The notes beneath the pieces are model-generated. The model was given only the letters and a program-made list of their open reading frames with translations, was not told the DNA's origin and made no database searches. DNA of 64,000 bases. It comes from Nitrosopumilus piranensis (GTDB lineage Archaea; Thermoproteota; Nitrososphaeria; Nitrososphaerales; Nitrosopumilaceae). The stretch is from NCBI RefSeq assembly GCF_000875775.1, contig NZ_CP010868.1, positions 620,001 through 684,000 of the forward strand, given 5' to 3'. A program made the position numbers and the translations under genes. Below, piece by piece: positions 53,567 to 61,649 of this stretch. The stretch's first letter is position 1. Each line of letters opens with the position of its first letter.

Positions 53567-54344
53567 ATTTTTACCAGACCTTCTGACTACTTTTCTCTCA
53601 ATTGTATCGGGAATTGTTGTAGGATTTAGTCTTGGTTTGATGGGTGGAGGTGGTTCTGTATTGGCAGTACCATTGTTACTGTATGTAGTTGGTATCAAAG
53701 ACATGCATATGGCAATAGGAACATCAGCTCTTGCCATAGGAATTATTGCTGCAATCAATTTGCTAAATAAAAGAAAAAACAACAATCTAAAATTAAAACA
53801 AGGATTGTCATTTGCATTACCTGGTATTGCTGGAACTTTGATTGGCTCTCAACTTGGATTGCTAACTCCTGCAGAAAATCTAATTGTTTTCTTTGCAGTC
53901 TTTATGGGGATAATTGGTGTGATAATGATGAAAAGACCACATACATCAACTCAAACTAGTAGTAACTCAAGACTAGTCTTATTTCGAAAAAACTCTTCAT
54001 TGTATGGTGTTGCAGTAGGTGTGCTTGCAGGCTATTTTGGAATAGGCGGTGGTTTTCTCATTGTTCCCACAATGATGTATTCAGGAGGGTTAAACATAAT
54101 TCAGGCTATTGGAACATCCATGATTCCTGTTAGTTCTTTTGGATTAGTTACTGCTGGACGCTATTTTGTAGATGGCAATGTTGACTTTGTAATTGCAATG
54201 CTGTTTGTAATGGGAGGAATAATTGGAACTCGTATTGGAATTAAAACATTAGAAAAAATTCCAAAACAAAATGTTGTAAAGATATTTTCTGTAATGCTAT
54301 TTGGCGTTGCAGCTTATATTGTAATTAGGACATTTTTACTCTAA
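53556..54344 (+). CDS. TauE/SafE-family anion exporter
   Basis: A 262-residue membrane protein with about eight helices in two repeats. Each repeat opens with the typical GxxxGxGGGxLxVP pattern (GLMGGGGSVLAVPLL and GYFGIGGGFLIVPTM). Members carry sulfite or other small sulfur anions outward. Its ATG lies within the end of the rhodanese/MBL gene, so the two products likely act together. Confidence 0.88.
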   Translation: MLVEFLPDLLTTFLSIVSGIVVGFSLGLMGGGGSVLAVPLLLYVVGIKDMHMAIGTSALAIGIIAAINLLNKRKNNNLKLKQGLSFALPGIAGTLIGSQLGLLTPAENLIVFFAVFMGIIGVIMMKRPHTSTQTSSNSRLVLFRKNSSLYGVAVGVLAGYFGIGGGFLIVPTMMYSGGLNIIQAIGTSMIPVSSFGLVTAGRYFVDGNVDFVIAMLFVMGGIIGTRIGIKTLEKIPKQNVVKIFSVMLFGVAAYIVIRTFLL

Positions 54345-54399
54345 TTGCAAATGGCGTATCTCAAAAATCTACTTACCCTACCTTGATTGTGAAATAAGT

Positions 54400-54755
54400 A
54401 TGCCTTACAATAAAACAGATCAGGAAAAATGCCATTTTATATTGGCAATACCTAAAATTAGATTTGCAGGATTTTTAGATTATATGGGAAATCTCATTGT
54501 TGGAGATTCCAGTCAGGAACATCTCCAATGAAAAGTGAGGCTGAACGAAAAAAGATGTTTGTAGAGGCAGTATTGTGAATTAGAACCAGACAAGATTTTG
54601 ATGAAAATCTTGGGCCTATAGAGTATACTGCAGCAAGAAGGAAAAATGTTGTAACTATGACCATTCCATTAAAGGATCATATTCTTTTTATTGCAGCTGC
54701 ATCAGATGTGTTGATTGATTCGACTGCAAGAAAAATTCTAGATTTACTTTCATAA
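54400..54755 (+). pseudogene. Broken small conserved soluble protein gene
   Basis: MPYNKTDQEKCHFILAIPKI continues to DYMGNLIVGD in one frame, then SPMKSEAERKKMFVEAVL appears in another, followed by an in-frame TGA and IRTRQDFDENLGPIEYTAAR to ILDLLS ending at 54755. The joined text of about 115 residues looks like a conserved Nitrososphaerota protein of unknown role. One frameshift near 54525 and one stop at about 54576 break it. Confidence 0.6.
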
Positions 54756-54863
54756 CTACTCTTTCTATTTTCCAAAAATGGTTCAAACCTCTATGACTTC
54801 AAACCAATACCTCAAAACAACTATTGTTCTGCAAACCATGCTGATTTATTTTTAAAATCTGTT

Positions 54864-55379
54864 TTAGGCAAATAATTTTGCAAAGAAATTTTGAATATTC
54901 AAAAACAACTCATCAAATGGAGAAACAGTCGGACATCCTTCAATACTTACTGGTAAACTAAGAGTAGGAGCTAGTAGATTCATGTTTTCTATATCATCAT
55001 ATATTGCAAAATTAACAATATATTTTCCACAAGATACAGGTTCCCAAGGTAATATTGGACTAAATTCTTCTCCAGGTGCCAACACTCCATCCAGTTGTGC
55101 ATTTGCTAATTCTGTATTGTCTTCAACATTCACTATGTGTACTGTATAAGCAAAACTTTGCTCTGTTGTTTGAAGATTAATTAAATCAGTTCTGATCATG
55201 TATTGTTCTCCTATGGTAACAATATTGGTTACACTCCCATTCACTGAATCAATTATTGATGGATTCGCAAGTGATAATGTAAAATCTGCCATGGCTGGAG
55301 TTATAATCAAAAACATGAAGCTAAAAACTAACGATACACCTATTTTCTTCGTAAGAGATCTCGTTATTTGCTTTGACAT
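54864..55379 (-). CDS. Exported beta-domain protein under TetR operator
   Basis: The start MSKQITRSLTKKIGVS is preferred; the 17 codons before it run across the promoter and palindrome. The signal peptide ends near PAMA, and one beta-sandwich domain follows (VTIGEQYMIRTDLINLQTTEQSF, cited only as landmark) with a cysteine pair (VSCGKY and EGCPTV). It resembles the C-terminal domain of the exported protein at 19434. An operator like the one beside the tetR gene lies just upstream of its TATA box, so it is probably TetR-controlled. Confidence 0.72.
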   Translation of the reverse strand: MSKQITRSLTKKIGVSLVFSFMFLIITPAMADFTLSLANPSIIDSVNGSVTNIVTIGEQYMIRTDLINLQTTEQSFAYTVHIVNVEDNTELANAQLDGVLAPGEEFSPILPWEPVSCGKYIVNFAIYDDIENMNLLAPTLSLPVSIEGCPTVSPFDELFLNIQNFFAKLFA

Positions 55380-55413
55380 TATGGTATTATCAAGTAATGG
55401 AATATATAAATAA

Positions 55414-55429
55414 ACCGACCAGTCGGTCA
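55414..55429. promoter_or_regulatory. Predicted TetR operator (copy 1)
   Basis: The palindrome ACCGACCAGTCGGT, with a flanking CA, lies directly upstream of a TATA-like TTTATATATTCC (minus strand) and 35 bases before the ATG of the exported gene. A regulator bound here would block access of TBP/TFB. Shared core with 56206-56225: GAC-Y-AGTCGGTCA. Confidence 0.72.
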
Positions 55430-55553
55430 TATTATAAGATTAAATGATTCCTGTCACATGTTCCAAGAATCATACTCTCATTTGGAATTCTGACTTATCT
55501 AAACTCCTAAAAAACAAAAATCCAGAAATTAGGTAAAGTTTAGAAAATAAAAA

Positions 55554-56189
55554 TTATTTTTTTGATGTGTAAATGATAAACATTATTCTGGCCCAAGTGT
55601 TTTTGCTTTCTTGCTGATCTTTTCCAGATAATTTCTCAATAAATAATCCTCTCATCACTACAATAATTCCTTTTACTATCTCCATCAATTCTTTATCATC
55701 ATATTTTTGGAGAATTCCTATTTTTTCTCTAGAAATCTTTAATCCCTCAAAAAGTATCTGAGTTATTTCCTTGTCTTTTTTTTCCATCATTTGTCTTAGC
55801 TTTACGTTGTTTTCTGATTCTATTCTTCCCTCAAGCCACAACCTCTCAAAATCTTTAGTTCCAGCAATTGCCAAATCATAATACTTTTTTAAATCATCAA
55901 ACAAGTTTTCTTTTTTTTTAAACAGCTTTTTGCCTTCATTTTCTAAAAGTCTAAAAATTCGCTGAAATTCTGCATCTATACCTTGACTTAGAACTTGAAA
56001 AAACAACTCTTCTTTACTGTGAAAATGATAAAACAAAACTCCCTTGCTTACACCTGCAGTAGAAACAATGTCATTCATAGATGTCTTTTGATATCCATTT
56101 TTTGAGAATTTCTTTTTGGCTATTTGAAGAATTTTCTTTTGTATTTTTGTAAGGGGTTTAGATGACACCTTATTATTTTCCTCACACAT
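55554..56189 (-). CDS. TetR/AcrR-family transcriptional repressor
   Basis: The N-terminal TetR helix-turn-helix is clear (KKFSKNGYQKTSMNDIVSTA, then GVSKGVLFYHFHSKEELF), followed by about 140 residues of helical ligand-binding domain with charged helices. The 211-residue length is typical. It diverges from a flavin monooxygenase, with a palindrome between them, and a second palindrome lies upstream of an exported gene. TetR proteins usually release DNA on binding a small molecule, here perhaps the monooxygenase substrate. Confidence 0.88.
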   Translation of the reverse strand: MCEENNKVSSKPLTKIQKKILQIAKKKFSKNGYQKTSMNDIVSTAGVSKGVLFYHFHSKEELFFQVLSQGIDAEFQRIFRLLENEGKKLFKKKENLFDDLKKYYDLAIAGTKDFERLWLEGRIESENNVKLRQMMEKKDKEITQILFEGLKISREKIGILQKYDDKELMEIVKGIIVVMRGLFIEKLSGKDQQESKNTWARIMFIIYTSKK

Positions 56190-56205
56190 CTACAATAAGA
56201 TTACT

Positions 56206-56225
56206 AACTGACTAGTCGGTCAGTT
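56206..56225. promoter_or_regulatory. Predicted TetR operator (copy 2)
   Basis: AACTGACTAGTCGGTCAGTT is a near-perfect palindrome immediately upstream of a TATA-like TTTATATAATATT and 28 bases before the monooxygenase ATG. It also lies 17 bases before the tetR start on the other strand, so it could serve both genes. Confidence 0.75.
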
Positions 56226-56253
56226 TATATAATATTTTTCTTATTGTATTAAC

Positions 56254-57459
56254 ATGTTTAAGAAAAATGTCGTGATAATTGGATGTGGGATTGCAGGACC
56301 TGTTCTTGCTTTAGCTTTACATCGTGCAGGAATTAAATCTGAAATTTTTGAGGCAAGAAATGAATCAGATACTGATTCAGGATTATTTCATTACATATCC
56401 CCTAATGGAATGAATGTGGTTAACATACTTGAAATTTATGATAAAATTAAAAATGTTGGGTATGATTGTAACGGAGTAATTCACTATGATGAAAATGGTA
56501 ATATTTTTGCAACTATGGATGAAACCAACGAAAAAGAAATCTATGGTGTAGGTAGTATTATGATTCAACGTAAAGTATTAACAAAAGCACTACGCGAAGA
56601 AGTAGTTTCGAAAGGAATTAAAATACATTTTGATAAAAAATTAAAAAACATAGAAAATACTGCTGACTCAAAAATAGTTGCTCATTTTGAAGATAATTTT
56701 AACACTCAAGGTGATCTTCTTGTAGGTTGTGATGGAATACACTCACGTACTCGCCACATAATAATGCCAAACATACCAAAGCCCACTTATACTAACATGA
56801 TTGTTTCTGGTGGATACACAAATATTCCCTTGAAAGACAAGAATTCTAACATAATCCATACTAATTATTGTAAGAAAGCATTTCTTGCATATTGTATTTT
56901 ACCCGATGGGGAAATTTGGTGGTGGAATGGAATGTCTTATCCACAAGAACAATCTAGAGAAGAATTGGAAAGAATTTCTGATGAAAAATGGCACAGGAAT
57001 TTGATTAATTTGTATGATGAAGATCATGACGTAGTTAAAGAATTGGTGCATGCAACATCTAAAAAATTTCTCAAATATCCAATATACGAAATGCCTTCAA
57101 TAGAAACTTGGTACAAAAATAATGTATGCTTAATAGGAGATGCAGCGCATGCGTTATCTCCACATGCAGGACAAGGGGCATCAATGGCAATGGAAGACGC
57201 AATGATGCTTGCAAAATGCCTTAGAGATGTAAAAGACATACAAAAGGCATTTGAAAAATTTCAACAATTACGTAAAAAAAGAGTCGAAAAGATTGCAAAG
57301 ATAGCACATGATGTTGGTGAAAATTATTTTCTAACTAGCCCAATCAAAAAACGATTTAGAAACATTTCTATGAAACTTATGTATACTCCATTTATCTTCA
57401 ACCGAATGGCTAAATTCTTTTTTGGATATGATGTTGAATGGGATATAAAAGTAAAATGA
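56254..57459 (+). CDS. FAD-dependent monooxygenase (PHBH family)
   Basis: An FAD-binding GCGIAGPVLALALHRAG at residues 10-26 and GDAAHALSPHAGQGASMAME near 290 match aromatic-ring hydroxylases of the p-hydroxybenzoate type. At 401 residues it is full length. It likely uses NAD(P)H and oxygen to hydroxylate a small organic substrate. It lies directly after a TetR-type operator, and is followed by two overlapping genes, so the operon could detoxify or convert an inducer. Confidence 0.87.
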   Translation: MFKKNVVIIGCGIAGPVLALALHRAGIKSEIFEARNESDTDSGLFHYISPNGMNVVNILEIYDKIKNVGYDCNGVIHYDENGNIFATMDETNEKEIYGVGSIMIQRKVLTKALREEVVSKGIKIHFDKKLKNIENTADSKIVAHFEDNFNTQGDLLVGCDGIHSRTRHIIMPNIPKPTYTNMIVSGGYTNIPLKDKNSNIIHTNYCKKAFLAYCILPDGEIWWWNGMSYPQEQSREELERISDEKWHRNLINLYDEDHDVVKELVHATSKKFLKYPIYEMPSIETWYKNNVCLIGDAAHALSPHAGQGASMAMEDAMMLAKCLRDVKDIQKAFEKFQQLRKKRVEKIAKIAHDVGENYFLTSPIKKRFRNISMKLMYTPFIFNRMAKFFFGYDVEWDIKVK

Positions 57460-57590
57460 TTGAAAAAGTAGGATGGGATGAAAAAATGAACAATATTGAT
57501 GGTTTTGAGTATTTCAATAAAAACAATTTTGGAAAAATTTCTAAAATCTCAAACAAGAAAATGAACTTGAAAAATTCAAAAAGGTACTAA
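57456..57590 (+). CDS. Small basic protein, 44 aa
   Basis: An ATGA overlap with the monooxygenase stop opens MIEKVGWDEKMNNIDGFEYF, ending in a lysine/asparagine-rich tail. It ends one base before the TTG of the serine hydrolase. It may be a real coupled mini-gene or a remnant of a larger one; no family is recognised. Confidence 0.4.
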   Translation: MIEKVGWDEKMNNIDGFEYFNKNNFGKISKISNKKMNLKNSKRY

Positions 57591-57591
57591 C

Positions 57592-58656
57592 TTGGCAATT
57601 GAAGAAATTATTGAAAATCATGTAAAATCAGGAAAAAGCCCTGGGATTTCTGTTGGGCTAGTTAATGAAAATGAGACTATGACTTTTAATTTTGGAGAAA
57701 TCAAAAAAGATTCAGGAGTTGTACCAACTAATAAAACAATTTATGAAATAGGTTCAATGACTAAAACTTTTACTACAATATTAGCAGCACAACTTCAAGC
57801 TGAAGAAATAATATCTCTTGATGAAAAAATCTCAAAATACCTCCCAGAGCTTGAAAATTCAGAATTTGAGAACAAAAATGTAACGTTGCGTCATCTTTTA
57901 ACCCACACATCAGGCATATCCGAATTTTCGGTAAAGACATTTGCTTCACAAATATTTTCAATAATGTCTACAGGAAAATCACGAATTGTTGAATATGAAT
58001 ACGATACAGAAAAATTTCTAAATTATGTTTCTGCATTAAAATTAAAACATTCACCTGGAAGTACTTGGATGTATTCAAATCTAGGTTTTGGTTTGGTAGG
58101 AAAAATACTTGAAAGAATTACTGGAAATTCATATGATGTTCTTGTAAAAACTCATATCTGTGATGTACTTGATATGAAAGATACTGGAATTGATGTTTTT
58201 GAATCCCACAAAGATCAACTAGCAGTTGGTTATTCTTTTAGAGGTAAGCAAGCTGATTACTGGAATGTGCCTGCAATAGAGGCAGCAGGAAGCCTATACT
58301 CGACTCCATCTGATATGGTAAAGTTCCTAAAGGCAAATCTAGGTTTAAGCAAAACAATACTATATCCTGTTTTTGAATATTGTCAAAATACCAAAAACAC
58401 TCCAAAAATCCCTCTATCTATGAAATTTTTTACAAAAGCTGTGGGGATTTCCTTGCATAGCTTTCGTGCAGGTTGGTTTGTTTTTCCACAAGAAAATGTA
58501 GATATTCTTGGACATGATGGCGGTACAGAAGGATTTTCTAGTTTCATGTGCATGAATCTAGGAAACCAATCAGCTGTTGTTATTCTAACAAATAGAGCAA
58601 TGAAACCAGTTCACAAATTAGGATTGTCGTTACTTCAGGAAATCAATAAAAAATGA
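57592..58656 (+). CDS. Serine hydrolase (class C beta-lactamase family)
   Basis: The catalytic SxxK is S55-MTK58 in GSMTKTF, the YSN motif lies near residue 162 (WMYSNLGFG), and HDGGTEGF near 306 supplies the third motif. The fold is that of penicillin-binding and esterase-type enzymes. Archaea lack murein, so an esterase or peptidase role is more likely. There is no signal peptide, so it acts in the cytoplasm. The start is TTG. It overlaps the following gene by ATGA in the TetR-linked run. Confidence 0.85.
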   Translation: MAIEEIIENHVKSGKSPGISVGLVNENETMTFNFGEIKKDSGVVPTNKTIYEIGSMTKTFTTILAAQLQAEEIISLDEKISKYLPELENSEFENKNVTLRHLLTHTSGISEFSVKTFASQIFSIMSTGKSRIVEYEYDTEKFLNYVSALKLKHSPGSTWMYSNLGFGLVGKILERITGNSYDVLVKTHICDVLDMKDTGIDVFESHKDQLAVGYSFRGKQADYWNVPAIEAAGSLYSTPSDMVKFLKANLGLSKTILYPVFEYCQNTKNTPKIPLSMKFFTKAVGISLHSFRAGWFVFPQENVDILGHDGGTEGFSSFMCMNLGNQSAVVILTNRAMKPVHKLGLSLLQEINKK

Positions 58657-59417
58657 AAACTAGGTTTTTGATAATTCTTGGAATTGTAGTGGCCGTCTCT
58701 GTACTTTATGCGAGTATTTCAATAAATGATAATGCCATTAATGTAATTTACGATTCTCAGAGAAACTCTGTTGATATTTTTCAAGATTTTGTTAATTCCC
58801 AAAAAAGGGTAGATACGACAATGAATACATGGTTTGATATGATGCTTCACAGTGATGATGATCTGAAAAATACTGTGGCAATACTTGAATCAGAAAAAAA
58901 TATTCAAGATAAACTTTATGATGAATATGTAAATTTACCTGACAGTGAAAAAACTAATGAAGAGATTCATCGTAAAATTATAGATTCAATCAATGATGGT
59001 TGGCTTGCAAAAAATATTGAAAATTTGAAACCTCAAAAAGATGCAGAGCGTATTTTCAGGATAACATTAGAACACAATGGATGTGAAAACACATGTCCTG
59101 TTTATTCTATCATGATTGATGGTGATGGATCAGTACTTTACAAAGGATTGAAAAACGTAAAAGAAATTGGAAAACAAGAATATCAAATTCAGTCTGATGT
59201 CTTAACTGAACTAAACCCATTCCTTCTTGAAGCATATCGTGATAACATAGACGAATATGGTGTCCAAGATGATGCTAAAAACACAGTAATTATTACCATC
59301 CAATTTGGCCAGCCAAAAAGAATTACCAATCATGACAATTCTGGACCAGTATGGCTAAAAGATTTTGAAGATAAAATTAACGAAATTGCACAAACAAGAC
59401 AATATGTATTTGGTTGA
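58653..59417 (+). CDS. Exported protein with DUF6438-like domain
   Basis: Begins MKTRFLIILGIVVAVSVLY, the same leader as the series at 45-49 kb. A helical region (about 40-125) precedes ITLEHNGCENTCPVYSIMID and GDGSVLYKG, the pattern of DUF6438 (a CxxxCPVY core). The pair of cysteines may form a disulfide. It starts in an ATGA overlap with the serine hydrolase and ends just before a zinc-ribbon gene. Confidence 0.75.
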   Translation: MKTRFLIILGIVVAVSVLYASISINDNAINVIYDSQRNSVDIFQDFVNSQKRVDTTMNTWFDMMLHSDDDLKNTVAILESEKNIQDKLYDEYVNLPDSEKTNEEIHRKIIDSINDGWLAKNIENLKPQKDAERIFRITLEHNGCENTCPVYSIMIDGDGSVLYKGLKNVKEIGKQEYQIQSDVLTELNPFLLEAYRDNIDEYGVQDDAKNTVIITIQFGQPKRITNHDNSGPVWLKDFEDKINEIAQTRQYVFG

Positions 59418-59418
59418 T

Positions 59419-59625
59419 ATGGGAATCTCTAACTGCAAAAACAAATGTATTTTATTTGAAGTTATTTCTAAACACAAAGCCTACGAATTTGGTGGGTGTT
59501 TTTGTAGGAACTGTAATTACTATTTTAAGAAAAAATTTTTACGATGTCCTTGTTGTAATACACGTGTTCGCTACTCAACTAGAACTAACAAACGAAGAGT
59601 AGAATCTGATGTAATCCGAATATGA
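59419..59625 (+). CDS. Cysteine-rich zinc-ribbon protein, 68 aa
   Basis: The start MGISNCKNKC is chosen (the frame is open further upstream into the previous gene). It follows the pattern of the 43215 gene: CKNKC, then GGCFCRNC, then FLRCPCC and a basic RVRYSTRTNKRRVESD tail. The two paralogs are also close in DNA over the C-terminal half. Both lie beside MKTR-leader exported genes. Zinc binding is inferred; no function is known. Confidence 0.72.
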   Translation: MGISNCKNKCILFEVISKHKAYEFGGCFCRNCNYYFKKKFLRCPCCNTRVRYSTRTNKRRVESDVIRI

Positions 59626-59754
59626 CTGTCTCAAATAGAGAAAAATAAAATGAGAACTTTTGGAAAAAATGTAGGTCAATCCACATGAGCCAATACTTGG
59701 TAAACTCTTTGGCGTGCAACCAAAACTCCATTGCGGTATTAAACCAATTTGTGT

Positions 59755-59867
59755 GCCGGGGGCGAGTTTCGAACTCGCGACCTCCAGATTATGAGTATTG
59801 CCTTAGTTGGAGAACCGCTAGAGTCTACCAAGTAACTGGCACTCTAACCAGGCTGAGCTACCCCGGC
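59755..59867 (-). tRNA. tRNA-Met (CAU) with 39-nt non-canonical intron
   Basis: On the minus strand: acceptor GCCGGGG/CCCCGGC, D arm GCTCAGCCTGGTTAGAG, T stem GCGAG/CTCGC around TTCGAAA. The anticodon loop CTCATAA (CAT at 59791-59793) follows a stem that pairs properly only when 39 bases (59797-59835) are removed from the 5' strand, giving CCAGA/TCTGG. The intron therefore lies within the anticodon stem, not at position 37/38. The spliced length is 74 nt. No CCA is encoded; the discriminator is A. Elongator type is suggested by similarity to archaeal elongator Met tRNAs. Confidence 0.88.
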
Positions 59868-59909
59868 ATAGTATATGCCTGAAAATATGGGAAATTAAAT
59901 GATTCTAAA

Positions 59910-61571
59910 TTATTTTATTTCTTTCCACTTTACATTTTCATTTTTGACCCAAAGGAATTTCTTTTGAAGTGCAGCTGTGTATAATTTCTCCCACTCTGCA
60001 CCCACCTCATCAGTCCATGCCTTGAAAACGCGTGGATCAATGTAATTTCTAAGTGAAGTTCCTAGATTGTAATCCTTGGTTCTCTCAGACAAGTCTACTT
60101 GTAGATTTAGTTTTTCAATTCTTTCTTTGTGCTTTTGTTTTTGCTTTTTGATTTGTTCCTTTAATGTCTTGATTCTCTTTTCTCTGTTCTTCTTTTGGGT
60201 GTCTGTTTTAGGTTTAGTTGATTCTACTTTTTTGAGTGTTAGTTGGGTCTTCTCCCAAGTTTTTTCTTTTTCTCTGGTTTTGAGTGTATCTTTCTTTTTT
60301 TGCAAAGATTCCTCAAATGTTTTTGGTATGGTTCGCTTGTGATTACACATTATTGCAGCTTCAAGATTTGCCAGTTTCGCGTGGTATAATTTCTCATTAT
60401 CTGACTTTCCTTTCATGTCATCATGATCTTTTAGATAGTTTTTGACTACAGTTGTTGCTAGATATGTTCTGAATACCTTTGCAGTCAATCCCTTCACGAT
60501 ACTGGAATAATATGCATTAACATGGCGTGACGTAATGTCGTGGAAAATCTCATCTTTTGGTTTTTTCTTTTCAACCAATTTTTTTAGATTTTCTTGGAAT
60601 TGTTTGTCATGTCCTACTGCTTTGACTGTCTCTTGCCATCTCACACTGTCTTTTCCCAAAAAGTCAAACTCTATTGCATCTGTTGTGATTTTGATATGCT
60701 CTTTTCTTAGTGTAGTTGCACCTACAGTATCTGCCTCTTCTGGATCTTTTTCGTCTCCAACTCTCATGGCGGTTCTATAAATCAAATAACATGCAGTAGC
60801 AATTCTACTGATTTTTGGGTCACTACTTTTCATATCTTTTACAATCCTGTCTTTAATTTTGTCAATCTCTTTTGCAAGTTTTACTGCTTTTTCATACTTT
60901 TCCTTGTCTCTTTCTTGTTTTAGCCCTGCAGTATCTGCAAGCCAAACATACTTTCTTTTTTGTGTGAGATAGTCTATCCAACTTGCAAGCCACATTGAAT
61001 CATTATCATGAATAATTTTGCCCCATTCTCCTTTGGGAACTTTGGCTTCTTTTCCAAGATTTAGTGTGACGTCTTTTGCAGTGACGCGAGGCTTCCATCG
61101 TCCTCTAAGTGGGTGTTCTCCTCTGCCAATAAAAATTCCTGGGGGTTCTGCCATATAGTTTCCAACCTCGACTTCTACCCCATCCATTATTGCAATTCCG
61201 TACTTTGCCTTGAGCTCTTCTCGAAGTTCTTTTCTTTTAGATGCAATTGCTTTTTTTTCTTCTTTTGTCATCATCTCTTTGAGATCTTTTTCCTTGTCTA
61301 CAAGTTTGTAGGCATTTGAAAAGTCGATGTCTTCATATGAAATTTTTTTAAATTTAGAATCTAGAGTCTTTGCAAAATCTGTTGTAAAGTTTTTTTGAAA
61401 AATCTTGTCTAGGGCGTATGGTGTATCCTTCTTTTTTGCCCATTGGTATACCATCTCTTCTTGGTCTAAATTAAGATCTACTTTTTCTCCTTTGATCTTT
61501 ATCTTGATTCCTTGTGCTTCATAAGCTGGCGGAAATAAGATTCCATTGTGTTGTAGTGTTTTCCATTTCAT
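59910..61571 (-). CDS. DNA topoisomerase IB (eukaryote type)
   Basis: A 553-residue topoisomerase IB, which relaxes supercoils by a transient 3'-phosphotyrosyl link. The catalytic tyrosine is Y510 in SLRNYIDPR. Earlier landmarks are PPGIFIGRGEHPLRGRWKPR in the core and CYLIYRTAMRVGDEKDPEEADT, cited in part, with the catalytic arginine. A long charged coiled linker (about 425-490) precedes the tyrosine domain, as in eukaryotes. Among archaea this gene is characteristic of Nitrososphaerota, which supports the lineage call. Confidence 0.95.
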   Translation of the reverse strand: MKWKTLQHNGILFPPAYEAQGIKIKIKGEKVDLNLDQEEMVYQWAKKKDTPYALDKIFQKNFTTDFAKTLDSKFKKISYEDIDFSNAYKLVDKEKDLKEMMTKEEKKAIASKRKELREELKAKYGIAIMDGVEVEVGNYMAEPPGIFIGRGEHPLRGRWKPRVTAKDVTLNLGKEAKVPKGEWGKIIHDNDSMWLASWIDYLTQKRKYVWLADTAGLKQERDKEKYEKAVKLAKEIDKIKDRIVKDMKSSDPKISRIATACYLIYRTAMRVGDEKDPEEADTVGATTLRKEHIKITTDAIEFDFLGKDSVRWQETVKAVGHDKQFQENLKKLVEKKKPKDEIFHDITSRHVNAYYSSIVKGLTAKVFRTYLATTVVKNYLKDHDDMKGKSDNEKLYHAKLANLEAAIMCNHKRTIPKTFEESLQKKKDTLKTREKEKTWEKTQLTLKKVESTKPKTDTQKKNREKRIKTLKEQIKKQKQKHKERIEKLNLQVDLSERTKDYNLGTSLRNYIDPRVFKAWTDEVGAEWEKLYTAALQKKFLWVKNENVKWKEIK

Positions 61572-61649
61572 TCTTTTTCACTCTAAAATTGTGGACTTTG
61601 ACAAAAACTGGATTCTATGCGTATATCAAGTTAACGTACAAGTACGATG

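Noticed and set aside
57592-58656. Antibiotic beta-lactamase
   Set aside because: The SxxK/YSN fold is shared by esterases and peptidases, there is no signal peptide, and archaea lack murein; a general serine hydrolase is the safer call.
30840-59750. Integrase or transposase for the suspected island
   Set aside because: No tyrosine or serine recombinase or transposase motif was found in any frame read; the island idea rests only on the tRNA fragment and gene content.
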